This document shows, piece by piece, positions 14,401 through 25,150 of a stretch of DNA of 64,000 bases. How positions within the stretch are numbered: the stretch's first letter is position 1; every line of letters starts with the position of its first letter. The translations under genes were made by a program, and so were the position numbers. This stretch comes from Solen grandis (Eukaryota > Mollusca > Bivalvia > Adapedonta > Solenidae), in the NCBI GenBank assembly GCA_021229015.1, contig CM037788.1:45808497-45872496 (forward strand), given 5' to 3'. A model generated the notes under the pieces. That model saw nothing but the letters and a program-made list of their open reading frames with translations, was not told the DNA's origin and ran no database searches.

Positions 14401-14967
14401 ATAACTAGCACCTATCCTATGGAGCTTGTCTGTATTGACTTCCTATCTTTGGAAAGGTCTAAGGGGGGCTATGAGCATATTCTGGTGATAACCGATCACT
14501 TTACAAGATATGCTCAGGCTGTCCCTTGCCGTAATCAAACTGCTCAGACAACAGCGAAAGCTTTGTATGAAAGTTTCTTTAGGTACTACTCCTTTCCAGC
14601 CAGGCTCCATAGTGATCAGGGACGCAACTTTGAAAGTAGGATTATCAAAGAGCTCTGTAAACTTTCTCACACTGAGAAAACCAGAACCACCCCATATCAT
14701 CCGATGTGCAACGGTTCGGCAGAGAGATTTAACCAAACTCTTCTCAAGATGCTGGGTACACTTGAGAACCACCAGAAATCTGACTGGAAGTCGTATGTAG
14801 CTCCCTTAGTTCAGGCCTATAATGCCACTAAGAGTGATGCTACCGGCTTTGCCCCTCATTTCCTCATGTTTGGCTGGCATCCCAGGCTTTCAGTGGATGC
14901 TTACCTGGGTACTTCTCCAATACCCGAGGGGTTTCTGCAGGACCTCAGAGCTATGGAAGCAAATTGA
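14401..14967 (+). pseudogene. Retrotransposon integrase catalytic core (5' partial)
   Basis: This is the C-terminal part of a pol polyprotein: the rve-type integrase core that cuts and joins element DNA to host DNA. The frame is open straight out of the gap, so no start is present. The catalytic triad is visible: Asp in VCIDFL (codon 14437-14439), Asp in LHSDQG (14614-14616) and Glu in GSAERFNQ (14722-14724), with 35 residues between the last two, the classical D,D35E spacing. Further family landmarks are ILVITDHFTRYAQAVP, TPYHPMCNGSAERFNQ and the segment YNATKSDATGFAPHFLMFG. The upstream HHCC zinc-binding domain is not in the window. The frame ends at TGA 14965-14967, just where the next domain begins in another frame, so this copy is probably broken or the assembly has lost one base. 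Domain identity is near certain; activity of this copy is doubtful. Confidence 0.93.
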
Positions 14968-15914
14968 AAGCCAGGATGCAGTTCTCGTATGAGCAAGCAG
15001 CCAAACATGCACGGAAAGTCAGTGACACCAACAAGAGGTATTATGACAAGTCCATTAGAGAGTCGGCTCTGGAACCAGGGGACAGGATCTTGGTAAGAAA
15101 GGTTGGTATACAGGGTAAGGCCAAACTTGCGGACAAGTGGGAAGAGGACCCTTATGTGGTCATCTCTGTTCCCAACCCTGGCCTTCCTGTATACAAAGTC
15201 CGACTGGAGAAAGGTACCAAAGTCCGAACTCTTCATAGAAACATGTTGTTACCATTCAACAGCATCCCCGTTGATGAAGTGGCTCCAGCTGAAGTGGGTA
15301 GACAAAGTCGCGAGTCTGAGACTGTTTCTGCACCCAGACATGAGATTGTATCAGCCTTGGAGTCCAGTTCCGATGACGGATCAGATACGGGAGTCTATGT
15401 TATTCCTCACAGGAGGAATAACAGACGTCAAGAAGTGAGACAGAGAGCAGACCAGGGAAGATCTGGGCCAAGCTCGACCCGTTCCCACTTAATGGCTAGG
15501 GATCGTATGGGTGATACGAGTTGGTCAGATTGTTCCCGTAGATCGGGGCTCTCAAACAGCCCATTTGTGGACCTGGATCCTTCAGGGAGTCCAAGTAACC
15601 TTGACTGGCGCCATAGGTCTCGAACCTCGGAGAGTCCTCTGCAAGACTCGAGCTCTGTCAGTCAGGAAAGGTCCCACAGATCAGGTGTTGGTTCGCCTGT
15701 GGAATCTGGTTACAGAGACCAGTCTCAGGGTCAGTCTCATGAGACTACCCATACGAACCCGCAACCCTCTATTCCAAGCCCGGAAACCCAACCAGAGCCA
15801 CAACCGAGCAGACGCTCCACCAGGTCTCGGAGACCTCCAGACAGGTTTGGCCAGTTGCACATACCTCAAATTGTCCTGAACTGGACAAACCTGGAGGATG
15901 AGATCATGGTTTAG
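14964..15914 (+). pseudogene. Retrotransposon integrase C-terminal domain and basic tail
   Basis: This continues the same pol product after a frame change; the apparent first codon is TTG and I do not regard it as a true start. The first 95 or so residues form the nucleic-acid-binding C-terminal domain of gypsy-type integrases: a helical part (YEQAAKHARKVSDTNKRYYD), then LEPGDRILVRKVG, KLADKWEEDPYVV and the end motif LHRNMLLPF. From about residue 110 the protein becomes a low-complexity Ser/Arg/Pro/Gln tail and closes with RRSTRSRRPPDRFGQL, a type of ending often seen in metazoan gypsy pol proteins. The stop is TAG at 15912-15914. The frame relation to the integrase core (codons shifted from phase 1 to phase 0) fits loss of a single base near 14961-14963 within GCAAATTG. 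I see no envelope gene between this stop and the polypurine tract. Confidence 0.88.
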
Positions 15915-16375
15915 TTGTTTGTGGGTTTAGGAGTGGCTGCGGGGGTGACATTTCCCCATGTATTGACAGAATTGATATATTCTTTGTCGAGTGACTTTTG
16001 CCTGATTTTGTATTTTTAAATTATTTTTTATTTGGTTTTTATTGTCAGCAAGTCCTAACAGGATTGGATTTGCTGGGATTTGTATTGTATTTTGTATTGT
16101 ATCGCACAGCCTTGCAAATGCGCAGTGTTATGAGTTGTCTTTTGACCCGGCAGGTTAATTTATTAGGTGATGTTTGTTTCACTTTTTGTTTGAGCCAGAA
16201 TCAAATTTGCTCGGATCAATTTTGTTGGCAACAACCATGTATTTGTACTGCTATTTATGGTATCGTTCTATGTGTGTTTCAGTGGATAAACATTGTTATA
16301 TTCTTCATCTTGGTATTGGTCCAGGATATTGGTTGTTTTATCCTGATTTGTAAATGTCAGGAGACATTTTCACCT
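15915..16375 (+). other. Retroelement 3' untranslated region
   Basis: A T-rich stretch between the pol stop and the polypurine tract. An open frame of 173 codons starting at 15998 crosses the tract and enters the LTR, and its product is hydrophobic and Cys-rich without a recognised domain. The overlap with LTR control sequence makes an env-like gene unlikely. Confidence 0.6.
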
Positions 16376-16385
16376 GGAGGGGGAG
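16376..16385 (+). other. Polypurine tract (plus-strand primer)
   Basis: GGAGGGGGAG lies two bases before the TGTAACC start of the LTR. This is the expected place and composition for the RNase H-resistant primer of plus-strand DNA synthesis. Confidence 0.85.
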
Positions 16386-16387
16386 TA

Positions 16388-17026
16388 TGTAACCCAGGTG
16401 ATGTTTCATTACCCCCATCACAGGGCCTCACTGCAAAGGGATATTCTACATTGTTATATTTAACTTATTGGTCTATTTATAGTACACATTTATGTAACGT
16501 GAGCACTTGTCACTATTGAGAGTTGGGAGTAAGCAAGAATTGTGTGCAAGGTTGATTAGTTCTCAGTCCATGTCACATGACCGACATTAACATGCATGTC
16601 CCCTGCACCCCCTATTTGACATTCTGGCTCTGTCTTTCCTACAAGAAGCATCTAGATACCTCATAGATCTTCCTGCTAACCTTACCTCCGTTTGCTCAGT
16701 TATACCAGCTGGTAAGTTATGTTTAGTAATAACTATGTATTTTACTTTAGATTTACCATGTATAAGAATCCTTTATTAACATTAATTTATATGATCTAGA
16801 TTTATATACAAACCATTTGTCTAAATCGGTTTGGTTATTTAATTGTTTGATCATGCAATAATTGTCAATGGAAACCATGGGAAATTCCGTTTATTTTACT
16901 ATGTGCTATTCAGTATTTAGTACTGATGTTTATTTTATTTGTATATATATCTTCAGACCCATTCTAGTAATGGAAATAAACTAAAGAACTCGACTGGGCT
17001 TTTTCCTGATTAAGACCCCGGTTACA
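16388..17026 (+). repeat. 3' long terminal repeat of the gypsy-like element
   Basis: It begins TGTAACCC and ends CCGGTTACA, giving the TG...CA ends and a 7-bp terminal inverted repeat (TGTAACC/GGTTACA; 9 bp if the neighbouring TA bases are counted). Length is 639 bp. Possible internal signals are a TATA-like TATTTATAG at 16474-16482 and a polyadenylation signal AATAAA at 16975-16980. No second copy is in the window, so the limits rest on the end motifs and the adjacent polypurine tract. Confidence 0.85.
16975..16980 (+). terminator. LTR polyadenylation signal
   Basis: A consensus AATAAA, 46 bases before the LTR end, as expected for 3' processing of the element RNA. Called from position and sequence only. 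Confidence 0.55.
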
Positions 17027-17028
17027 TA

Positions 17029-20000
17029 TACAATGCAGTACAATTATAGAATTTCACTTCATTGCTTATCATCCGGTCGGGGAGTTTATTCTGAGTGTAA
17101 AGTGTGTCACATCGACATTCTTCTTATGCTATATTTTCAAGCATAATTATGAAGGTAAACAATCAGTGTAGATGTAGTTACTTGCATATGTTTCGTTACA
17201 AGCAATGGGCCACGAAGGCTGTAGAGTTTCACAGGTGTCGAAAAGGGGCACTCAATACAACAACACTCATATGAATACGTGAGTTATCATTACTTCACGG
17301 GCTGACAACTGGACAGTACATGACTAAGCGGACTAATCCAACTGGTAGATATTTCGAACAATCCATCAAAACAGTAAAGGGCGATTTATTATTATGAATC
17401 ATCTGTGTATATGATACTTGTTTATGAGCTATAGTTCCTTTCATGTTGCAAGGAGTGATATAGAAGAGACCGATCTTTTCTAAAGCAACCAGTTTATGTT
17501 CTGAAGACAGAAACCAGAATGTTGGTCTTACTGCTGACATTGTTGCGAGGTTAGAGATGTGTACAGAAAAAAAACGTAATACGACAATTATGTTTAAAAG
17601 TTAAGAATTATAAGAAATGTGTCCAAATAAAACGAATCGCCTTATCTCGTGCCCGCATGATGGTCTACTATAAAACAGCAAGATTTACTTAAAATGCATT
17701 GTTATCGTATGATATTATTTATTCATTGAGCTATAAATTTCCTTTTCTTCCTAATAGGAATTCCCGACATACAATTCCTGCTTCAGTTTCCCTGAATCAA
17801 CATCAATATTACCAGCGATAATTAACGATTGTTGCGAAAAAAGCCAGAAATTATATGCTAAGACAAGAAAATAATATAGTGGTAGAGAAATAATAACAGG
17901 TTTTGTGAAGATTTCGGTTTAGAGACAATTAATGACGGGGGCATAAAAAGACATAAATCATTCTTAATTCAATTGTTAATCATAACCCTTGTTATTTCCA
18001 TAATTGCAAACAACATTTGTGTGAGGTGAGGTTTCACAACAATAGTTTCTGTGAATTCAGAAATACAGACTATGCTAAAAGCCTGCCATTCAGCCGGATT
18101 TGTAAGATTGTAAGGGGCATAATTCAGACAAAGATGAATTATGAGTTACCCTTATCATGAATGCTCCTATGATTGATTAAGTATGTGAAATGTTTTAGTA
18201 TTTTCAAAAAAATCATTCAGAATGAGATCAAAGTATCCGATTAGTGTGTGTGTGAAAATACTTATTGGGAGTATTCACTCAAACACTAAAACTGGAGTAT
18301 CTAAATAATGTTTTATGGCAAAAAAGTCGTTAAAGAAATGAAAGGTTACGGTCAATGTCACAGAGTTTTTAATATAGTATGCAATGCAAAGGTATCCAGT
18401 CATACATATTTGCACAAAATATAGACCTTGTAATTCTAGAGATATGCTTCGAAAACACGAACGGATGTAATGGTAACATTATACGAGCATGCCCCATAAC
18501 ATACTCCTAGAAAGAAACACCAGCACCAATATGTCTTTAATATTACCGAGGCATCTTCTGTCGACATCATTTGGGAAATGATAAGACTTGCGAATTCAAG
18601 ACATTTATGGCTAAAACGCCATCTATTGAGAAGCGTTGGTGACGATTTTATTTTCTTAAAAAAATGTGTAAATTTGGTAACAGATGGCAGACTTGGGATA
18701 ACAGTTGATTAGTTGATTACTGAGGTTGATATTGCGACCTTTGCAGTGGCTGCAGTCGTATAATAATTAAGAAACCCAGTTTTTGGCAAACACATTCATC
18801 TAAACTATAGTAAATTTGAAGGAAATCCTTAAATGCCTTTTTCATTCCTAACGTTTGAAGTTTACGCTTTTGCTGTAGGAATTCCCTTATGTATTTACAT
18901 CACATTGCTGTCGTAATGTTACAGTATCAGTATCAGAATGAAGACACAATGTTATTAACTATTTTCTTTAATTCAGCAGAAGATTTAGTTCCCAAAGGAC
19001 TTCATTGTGAAGTATTAACTTTCCTTCTGATTTATATTTTCTCGTGGAGACATAGGCGACTCATTACGAAAGCTTCAAAACATTTTTTGCCTACAACGCT
19101 GTTAACGTTCATGATTTTGGGAAAGAGTTTATCAAATTATTTCGAAGACTGCTACTTCAATCTCACTTCTTCAGGAGGGTGTTTTCCTAGGGGAATGAGT
19201 TGAAGTTACAAAACTGTTGAAACCGCCCAGACACGCTGTATTGAGTATTCAGTGTTTCTCAAGGGATTGTGTGAGGTTGCTTCCAGTGCGATTTGTTTAT
19301 TTTGATGTTTGTATTGTAGAAAGGTGGTTATGTCGATCAATGCGATTTCAGGTGTTTAATTGGCAGATCCACACATTTGTGTTGTCAACACAATGATCCT
19401 TGGCACCCGTCCATTATACCATAGATTGTAGAAACTAAAAATATGCTATAAATGTCAAATAGACAACTGATTTTCTATGTATATTTGCTTTGCTCTAAAG
19501 GCGTGAGCAAGTATTGTCCTTTTCTGTTTAATGGGTTCTACTAATGACCGTTACGACACTAATCTCTCATTATAACAAAGACATCTTAATGTAAACCATC
19601 ATTTAATCAACCGTTAATGATGGCAGCTTATTCAGTTGTAGACAACTAACATTTTTGTGTAGACACGTGTCAGTGACAATATAAGAAAATAGAAAAGCCA
19701 ACATAGTTTGTTTGGAAGTATCAATGACAGAATAACGCTCGATACAATGTACATTGGTAGATCGATTTTGATAACATGACAGTTGAATGCTAATTAAATA
19801 CTAGGGTTTCTTCCATTGCAATAAAACATTACCTGCGGTAACATGTTATATTGAGGGTTCAGCGCTCTCATCCACTCACCCATAGCAAGGCATGGAATCA
19901 GACAAAGAAACAAATAGGTAAAACTGACATAATAAAGCATGTACCCGATTAAACTGATGCTATTTACACGTTTAACGGACAGTCGTTCGATACTATTAAG

Positions 20001-22820
20001 GTTCTGTTCGATACTATTAAGGTTCTGTTTGATTATAATGTATCCTTGTAGTTCTAAAGAAAGATGATTAATTATCTCTGTAAGTTAAACTTTATTTTCC
20101 CTTTGGTATTATTGATCCAATGATTAAAGAAAACAGTTTGTAATTGTGAAATAAAGATAGCTATGTTCAATGTGACGAAATTAAACTTACTCACATATTT
20201 TATTGATTCTCAGTGTTACCGAGACTCACTCAAGTGATGAAATGTCGTTATTTGAAGATTTATTTCCCTTGATCTAATTATATACTTTGAATTTCCCTAT
20301 GTTGATATTTTTTATAAAGATGTTTCCATTTTAACAAACCGATCATAAGAATGGTTGGTTACACTTTTAGCTATTTTCGCTATGCATTTTTTTTAAAGGG
20401 TTATTCGTAATGTTCCATTTCATTTCCACATTCACGTAGGAGTTACTGTTTACACATTTTATGTCGCTAAACATGTCTCAAGTTTATAAAAGTTAAATTA
20501 TGTGTACCACAGATTTTTAGTGATAAGATCACTAATGTATTAATGGCATTGGAGGAAATATTAATGGAATTCAAAGTGTAGAAATCAATATAGTGTAACA
20601 AGCGACTGATTCGTTAATTCCTGTGTATGTATCGGCATACCACAACAATGAAATCAAAGAATCAATAGACGTGTGATTCAGAGACACGGTTGATAATGTC
20701 CCACAAGTTAGATCCAGTATCATGAATGGCTTACGATCAGGCTTCGATATCAATCTATTGAGATTACATTAACAACACTATATGATGAATATTTATTATC
20801 AGTAAATCATATTCAAATATGAATTCTTATCTAGTCTTCATGACGATGAAACTGATTTTCCTTCACACGCCAATTCATACCCGGTCATAAACAAATCTAA
20901 GGAAAATGAATGTGCTTGTGTTTTTATTAATGTAAATAAACTTCTGTTATTGTATTGCTATTTCTCTGTCACAGCACTTTGTTGTTGTGATTTTCGCAGA
21001 AAATCTATGTTTCTTAAGGAATGTAAATTATTAAAAGAACAAAATAAGAATCTGAGATCACATTATTAGATGAACTTTGTGCATACATAAACACGTAGAG
21101 TCACGTCTTGTCAGATTAATCGAACTCGTACAATATATGTTGTTTTTTCTTTGTTTTTCTTTTCCAAACACTACGTTTCATTAGATAACTAAATAAATAA
21201 GATAAATTTAAGCTTAGAATTGGTCCAGAAGAAAGGTTTATTCAGGTCTAACAATTTATAAAGTCCCTGCTTCACAGAAGTGGCGGCTTCATGTATAATC
21301 ATGCTCGTAGCGTCCCTTCGTGCCCCTCCCGTCACGTCACACTCAAGTTACATGCAGACAGGGTGGGATGATTCTAGTAACTGTAAATCAGATTAAAAGC
21401 TTTATGTAATGGCGATGTTAGCTAAATCATTATAGTCATGGAGCTTGACATTTATATATCTGTGTTGCGTTCTGAAGTACACGCCGGATACTTAGTTATG
21501 AACATTTAGGGATAAATTAATCCGATTAACACACAACCGGTACTTATCTAATTACAGATACTCTAATCACCTAACTGAATACTGAAGAGATCACTCTAAA
21601 GGCGGGTAATCATTTATCAATGTTTGAGCAGGAGCTATTTGTTATTTATGATTGGAAATTACTTTAAATTTAAGTTTATTTTCTAATCTGTCTACGTTAA
21701 TGGTAAACTGCGAATGGATATTTGATATACTGACAGCAATCGTTTCTCGTTAAAGAACACTCCAATTTTACTATAACGAGTGTGCCAATAATGCAAAATC
21801 GGTTTGCGGAAGTCATCCTTTACGCCGTCTTAATGTTTGAAACCTTTATACATTTTCTCTAATTTGGATTTGAAAATTGCATTACAAAATGCTATAGTGA
21901 TTCTGAAGGCAAAGATTGGAGATAGCCATGTGAAACATGGTGACAGCCGAGGGACTAAAACCTGGAGCTTAATGACACTAAGCTGCCTTCATTTGACCAA
22001 TAGCACGCTGAACACACATGAACTTAAAAATCAAATGCATTTCAGGCCTAAACGGAACCATAGGCTTCCATTATTATTGTTTCACATTTTCATAAAATCT
22101 AAATTCAAAATCTCCAGTTTTGTTTTTTTTGTTAGTTTTTTTTTTTTGGAATGCCGCCCATTTTACAAAATTTTATTTACAAAATGTACTTGAAAAGAGA
22201 GGATTGACTGAGAGATTGACTGTATGTTTCATTTCTTTTGTTTCACCGTTAAAATTGGATCATATTTGATATACCTAGGAACGTTTCCTTTGATATAAAT
22301 AAAACATTGTCACCGTTAATAGTAATTTAGAAAACGAAACAACACCGTGTAAACTACTAAATTCATGATCATCAGTAAACGCTTTATCCTGAATATACAT
22401 ATTTGTAAGTATATGCATAAAAGTAAATGAAGAATACAGTGTTGCCTCAGTTTCATTATCTAATTAGAATTATGAATTATTTTATGTTGTGGTTCAGTTG
22501 TGATAATGAAGGCACCTATAGATGTCTAAGGAATTGTCCATTGATCCATCCATCTATTGCCCACGTATCTAACGCAAACTTTAAAAAACATTTTTAGTTT
22601 CACCCCTACATCTGTTAAGCAAAGAATAATGAGATATTTCGTGTCTGACAGATTATTGAGGCTATCAACCACAGTGTCCTCTAAAAGTTCAATGATTTAT
22701 CTTTAAAAATCGGAAACTCTCGAAGATCAGTTGCACAGATTAAAAAAGTAGATTGACTGTTTGTACATCTGCAACATCATAAATAAATGAAGCTGCTTTT
22801 ACAGAACACAAATACATTAT
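17029..22820. other. Anonymous AT-rich DNA, no supported gene
   Basis: Open frames here are short (longest 118 codons at 21837-22193, 104 codons at 18889-19203), unrelated to any family I recognise, and have the composition of their surroundings. A two-copy 23-bp direct repeat (CGATACTATTAAGGTTCTGT) lies at 19988-20034. A somewhat GC-richer patch occurs at 21260-21370 without a readable product. Nothing else stands out. Confidence 0.6.
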
Positions 22821-22841
22821 TTCTCTCTCTCTCTCTCTCTT
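22821..22841. repeat. (CT)n microsatellite
   Basis: An almost perfect dinucleotide run TTCTCTCTCTCT and onward, about ten repeats. Confidence 0.9.
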
Positions 22842-23869
22842 CCAATCTCTGTGACAGTTTCATGACAAATGAACAAATTGCTGAAACAGAAAATCAAGTA
22901 AAATATTCTAAGAGGAAAGAGAAAAGACAAAAAATCAACCCACGAATACAATTTCGTCTACCAATGCCGATGATTGTCTTATCACCATGACAACGCGCTT
23001 TGACTTCATATCACAATATTCACAGCCATTGCTTCTCTATTACAGCTGCGGATCTGTTTCAGAATCAAGATGTTCTCTAATAACTTTAAAATAAGGACTG
23101 GGGAACGTGGCTTTTTCTGTATCTTCTTGCACTGCAAAGATTCACGAGGAACATACTGAAATATAAATGAGTATTTTTGTTGCATAGAAAGCTGTAAGAA
23201 ATAGTTTCCTTCTGACAGGGATTATAATATGGATTTTGATGTTCTCAGGGTGACATGCAAAACAAGACAAACCAGGTGCCAGTATGCCATCCACATTTTT
23301 CGTGATTTTTCCCCTGATACTTAAAATGCCACTGGCACAGACGTCTGTAATCTTAGGTATTACTTTCTTAGAGAGCTGATGCTAAAATGTCAATAATGCT
23401 GATTTATTTGTGATTTTGCGTCATTCACATCATCATTCGCTTGAAATCAAGTGTCTACCAGGCTTATTCTTCCATATGTCGATACATTTATAGATCTGTC
23501 ACTTTAAAAATTGTCGCCAAAAAGTTACAATCTAAAAATATATCAATACTCATATTCAGAGATATGCGGTCCGTGTACATGTATAAGATATTTCCGGTTG
23601 GTTCTTTTTTATGGGGATGCTGTGTCTGCAAACTCAGGGACATGCTGTGTGTCTATGTAGGTAAACATATGGAATTGTTGTGTGTAGATTTACAATTGAA
23701 TGAAAATATTGTGTGATTATGTCTGTAAGCATATGGGAATTGCGCGTGTGTATGTCTGTATGACCATGAGGATATCTGTAAAAACAAGGCTGCATGTCTT
23801 TTACACTATGACTAGCATGGACATGTTGTGTAACACGTGGACATGCTTAGGTAATATATAGATGGATAC
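22842..23869. other. No gene; grades into a decayed minisatellite
   Basis: No supported coding region. From about 23580 the text shows loosely periodic motifs (TGTGTCTATGTAGG, TATGTCTGTAAGCATATGG, TATGTCTGTATGACCATGAGG) that resemble the half-units of the array starting near 23870. I read them as the eroded left edge of that array. Confidence 0.5.
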
Positions 23870-24184
23870 CTAGTGGGACATGGTCTGTTTACAGATGGTT
23901 GTGGTGTGTGATTTAGTCTGAATAAAGGAGGACATGTTGTATGGGTTGGTCTATATACAGATGAATATGTGTGGTTGGTCTGGGGTCTAATACAATGGGT
24001 TAGTCTTTTTACAGATGAATATGGTGTGTGAGTTGGTCAGAAAAAAAGGCGGAAGTGATGTATGGGTTGGTCAATATAAAGATGAATATGATGTGTGAGT
24101 TTGTCTGCATATAGGCGGAAATGTTGTATGGCTTGGTCTGTATACAGATGTAAATGGTGTGTGAGTTGGTCTGAATAACGTCGG
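23870..24184. repeat. 66-bp minisatellite, left segment
   Basis: Diverged tandem units alternate two related half-units: TGTGAGTTGGTCTGAATATA followed by GGCGGAAAT, and GTATGGGTTGGTCTATATAC followed by AGATGAATAT. The array is interrupted by the Penelope-like insertion at 24185 and resumes at 25151 in the same orientation. Units in this left segment are more irregular than those on the right. Confidence 0.8.
24170..24184. repeat. Target site duplication, left copy
   Basis: TCTGAATAACGTCGG directly precedes the inserted element. The right copy at 25151-25165 (TCTGAATAACGGCGG) differs at one base. This fits retrotransposition into the minisatellite. Confidence 0.8.
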
Positions 24185-24832
24185 AAAAAAAATCCTTTCA
24201 TTGCTATGTATAATTCAACATTACCAAATATAGGCGGTATTCTACATAAATACTGGGACCTTCTGAAGTTATCGAAAAGGGAAAATCTGAATTATGTTCA
24301 CAACAATTTTAAACCTATTGTTGAGTACCAGCGTCCCAAAAGTTTACGTGACTATTTAGTGAATTCAAACTTTACGCATAATGAATCTAAAACTTTTCTC
24401 TCTAAAAGTTGTAACAGACCTAAGTGTTCTCACTGTTCCCGTATAAATACTGGCTCGTTTTTTTCTAGCCATGTTACAGGAGAAAAGTTTGATTTGCGTT
24501 GTAATACAGACTGTCAAACTAAGAATGTCATTTATCTTATTACATGTTCAAAATGCAACATGCAATATGTTGGTCAGACCAAGCAAAATGTCTCAAAACG
24601 TATGAACAGTCATAAGTTTGATATTCGTAATTTTATGGACCCTGTATTTTCCTCTACCGTTGCTTTACATTGTAATTTAGAAAATCATAATTTAAATGAT
24701 TTCTCATTTATGCCTATTGATATTATCAATAGCAACATTGATCGCCTGTGCAAAGAAACCTTTTGGATACATAAACTTAGAACTCATGTTCCTGAAGGTT
24801 TAAATTCTAAACTACTTTATACAGTAGATTAA
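24185..24832 (+). CDS. Penelope-like GIY-YIG endonuclease domain (5'-truncated polyprotein)
   Basis: In Penelope-like retroelements the C-terminal GIY-YIG nuclease nicks target DNA so that the upstream reverse transcriptase can prime there; here only the nuclease end survives. Numbering from the internal ATG at 24206 (208 residues), a segment typical of the region after the reverse transcriptase (LPNIGGILHKYWDLL) is at 6-20. A Cys-rich part with CNRPKCSHC (Cys69, 74, 77) and His89 recalls the zinc-finger-like motif of the Neptune group. The nuclease shows VIYLITC at 108-114 (GIY equivalent), QYVGQT at 120-125 (YIG equivalent), Arg132 and His136 in KRMNSH, Glu184 in CKETFWI and Asn200 in PEGLN. 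All the expected catalytic positions look present. The frame stays open upstream of the ATG to the insertion border, so the ATG is not the true start. The stop is TAA at 24830-24832. It is unlikely to move on its own without the missing polymerase. Confidence 0.88.
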   Translation, partial: KKNPFIAMYNSTLPNIGGILHKYWDLLKLSKRENLNYVHNNFKPIVEYQRPKSLRDYLVNSNFTHNESKTFLSKSCNRPKCSHCSRINTGSFFSSHVTGEKFDLRCNTDCQTKNVIYLITCSKCNMQYVGQTKQNVSKRMNSHKFDIRNFMDPVFSSTVALHCNLENHNLNDFSFMPIDIINSNIDRLCKETFWIHKLRTHVPEGLNSKLLYTVD

Positions 24833-24860
24833 TATGTGTCACTTATATCTACTTGTATGG

Positions 24861-24951
24861 TAGGTACTGTTTTTCGTTTTTTCCTATTCATCTTTTTTTA
24901 TGGTAATAAGCTATAGGAAATGTTTGTATTTTATATCCGAAACAGTACCTA
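24861..24951 (+). repeat. Inverted repeat in the 3' region of the Penelope-like element
   Basis: TAGGTACTGTTT (24861-24872) and AAACAGTACCTA (24940-24951) are exact reverse complements, 67 bases apart. Shorter CCTAT/ATAGG complements lie inside, so the RNA could fold into a long branched hairpin between the stop codon and the hammerhead-like motif. Confidence 0.7.
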
Positions 24952-25055
24952 TCTCATTTTGACGTTATAAATAGTACGCATAACGTCTGCACTTTCCCGC
25001 TTTTTTGACGTTACTTTATTCATGGTGACGTCGTTTCCGTTGTTTATATTTGAAA

Positions 25056-25111
25056 GTTATTGTTATCCTGATGAAGGCGTTAGCCGAAACGTTGAAGTAA
25101 TAACAAATAAC
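25056..25111 (+). ncRNA. Hammerhead-like ribozyme motif of the Penelope-like element
   Basis: The conserved core pieces occur in order: CTGATGA (25068-25074), a short stem GGC-GTTA-GCC (25076-25085), GAAAC (25086-25090), then a possible cleavage triplet GTA (25097-25099). Flanking arms GTTATTGTTAT (25056-25066) and ATAACAAATAAC (25100-25111) are complementary apart from one bulged A and would form stem I. Stem III would be only about two base pairs, as in minimal hammerheads reported from Penelope-like elements. Two deviations argue for caution: an extra C before the core (25067) and an extra A before stem II (25075). Activity is unknown. Confidence 0.55.
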
Positions 25112-25150
25112 AATTTTTCCTACGTGTTGTCGTTTATTTTTTCCACACTA

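Larger units (their letters stand above)
14401..17028 (+). mobile_element. 3' part of a Ty3/gypsy-like LTR retrotransposon
   Basis: The order is integrase core, integrase C-terminal domain and basic/serine-rich tail, about 470 noncoding bases, a polypurine tract, then a 639-bp 3' LTR bounded by TGTAACC and GGTTACA. Integrase at the end of pol, immediately before the 3' LTR, is the Ty3/gypsy order (in Ty1/copia the integrase precedes reverse transcriptase). The 5' portion is lost in the gap, so the target duplication cannot be checked; the bases following the LTR are TATAC. I cannot assign a clade with confidence. Confidence 0.9.
24185..25150 (+). mobile_element. 5'-truncated Penelope-like element
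   Basis: A 966-bp insertion splits the 66-bp minisatellite and is bounded by 15-bp target duplications. It holds the GIY-YIG endonuclease end of a Penelope-like polyprotein, a 318-bp 3' region and a hammerhead-like motif near its 3' end. The reverse transcriptase is missing and the frame is open right up to the left junction, so the copy was truncated at insertion, as is usual for target-primed elements. The frame is intact, suggesting a fairly young insertion. Confidence 0.88.

Noticed and set aside
478..14411. Very long minus-strand reading frames (up to 2371 codons) in the 37-bp array
   Set aside because: They arise because the tandem unit lacks minus-strand stops and is 37 bp long. There is no unique sequence, start context or domain, and translation simply repeats one 37-residue cycle.
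15998..16519. Env-like or extra retroelement gene
   Set aside because: The frame runs through the polypurine tract into the LTR, is T-rich and hydrophobic by composition, and has no recognisable domain.
18889..19203. 104-codon frame
   Set aside because: No recognised family, composition like the flanks, and no splice or promoter support.
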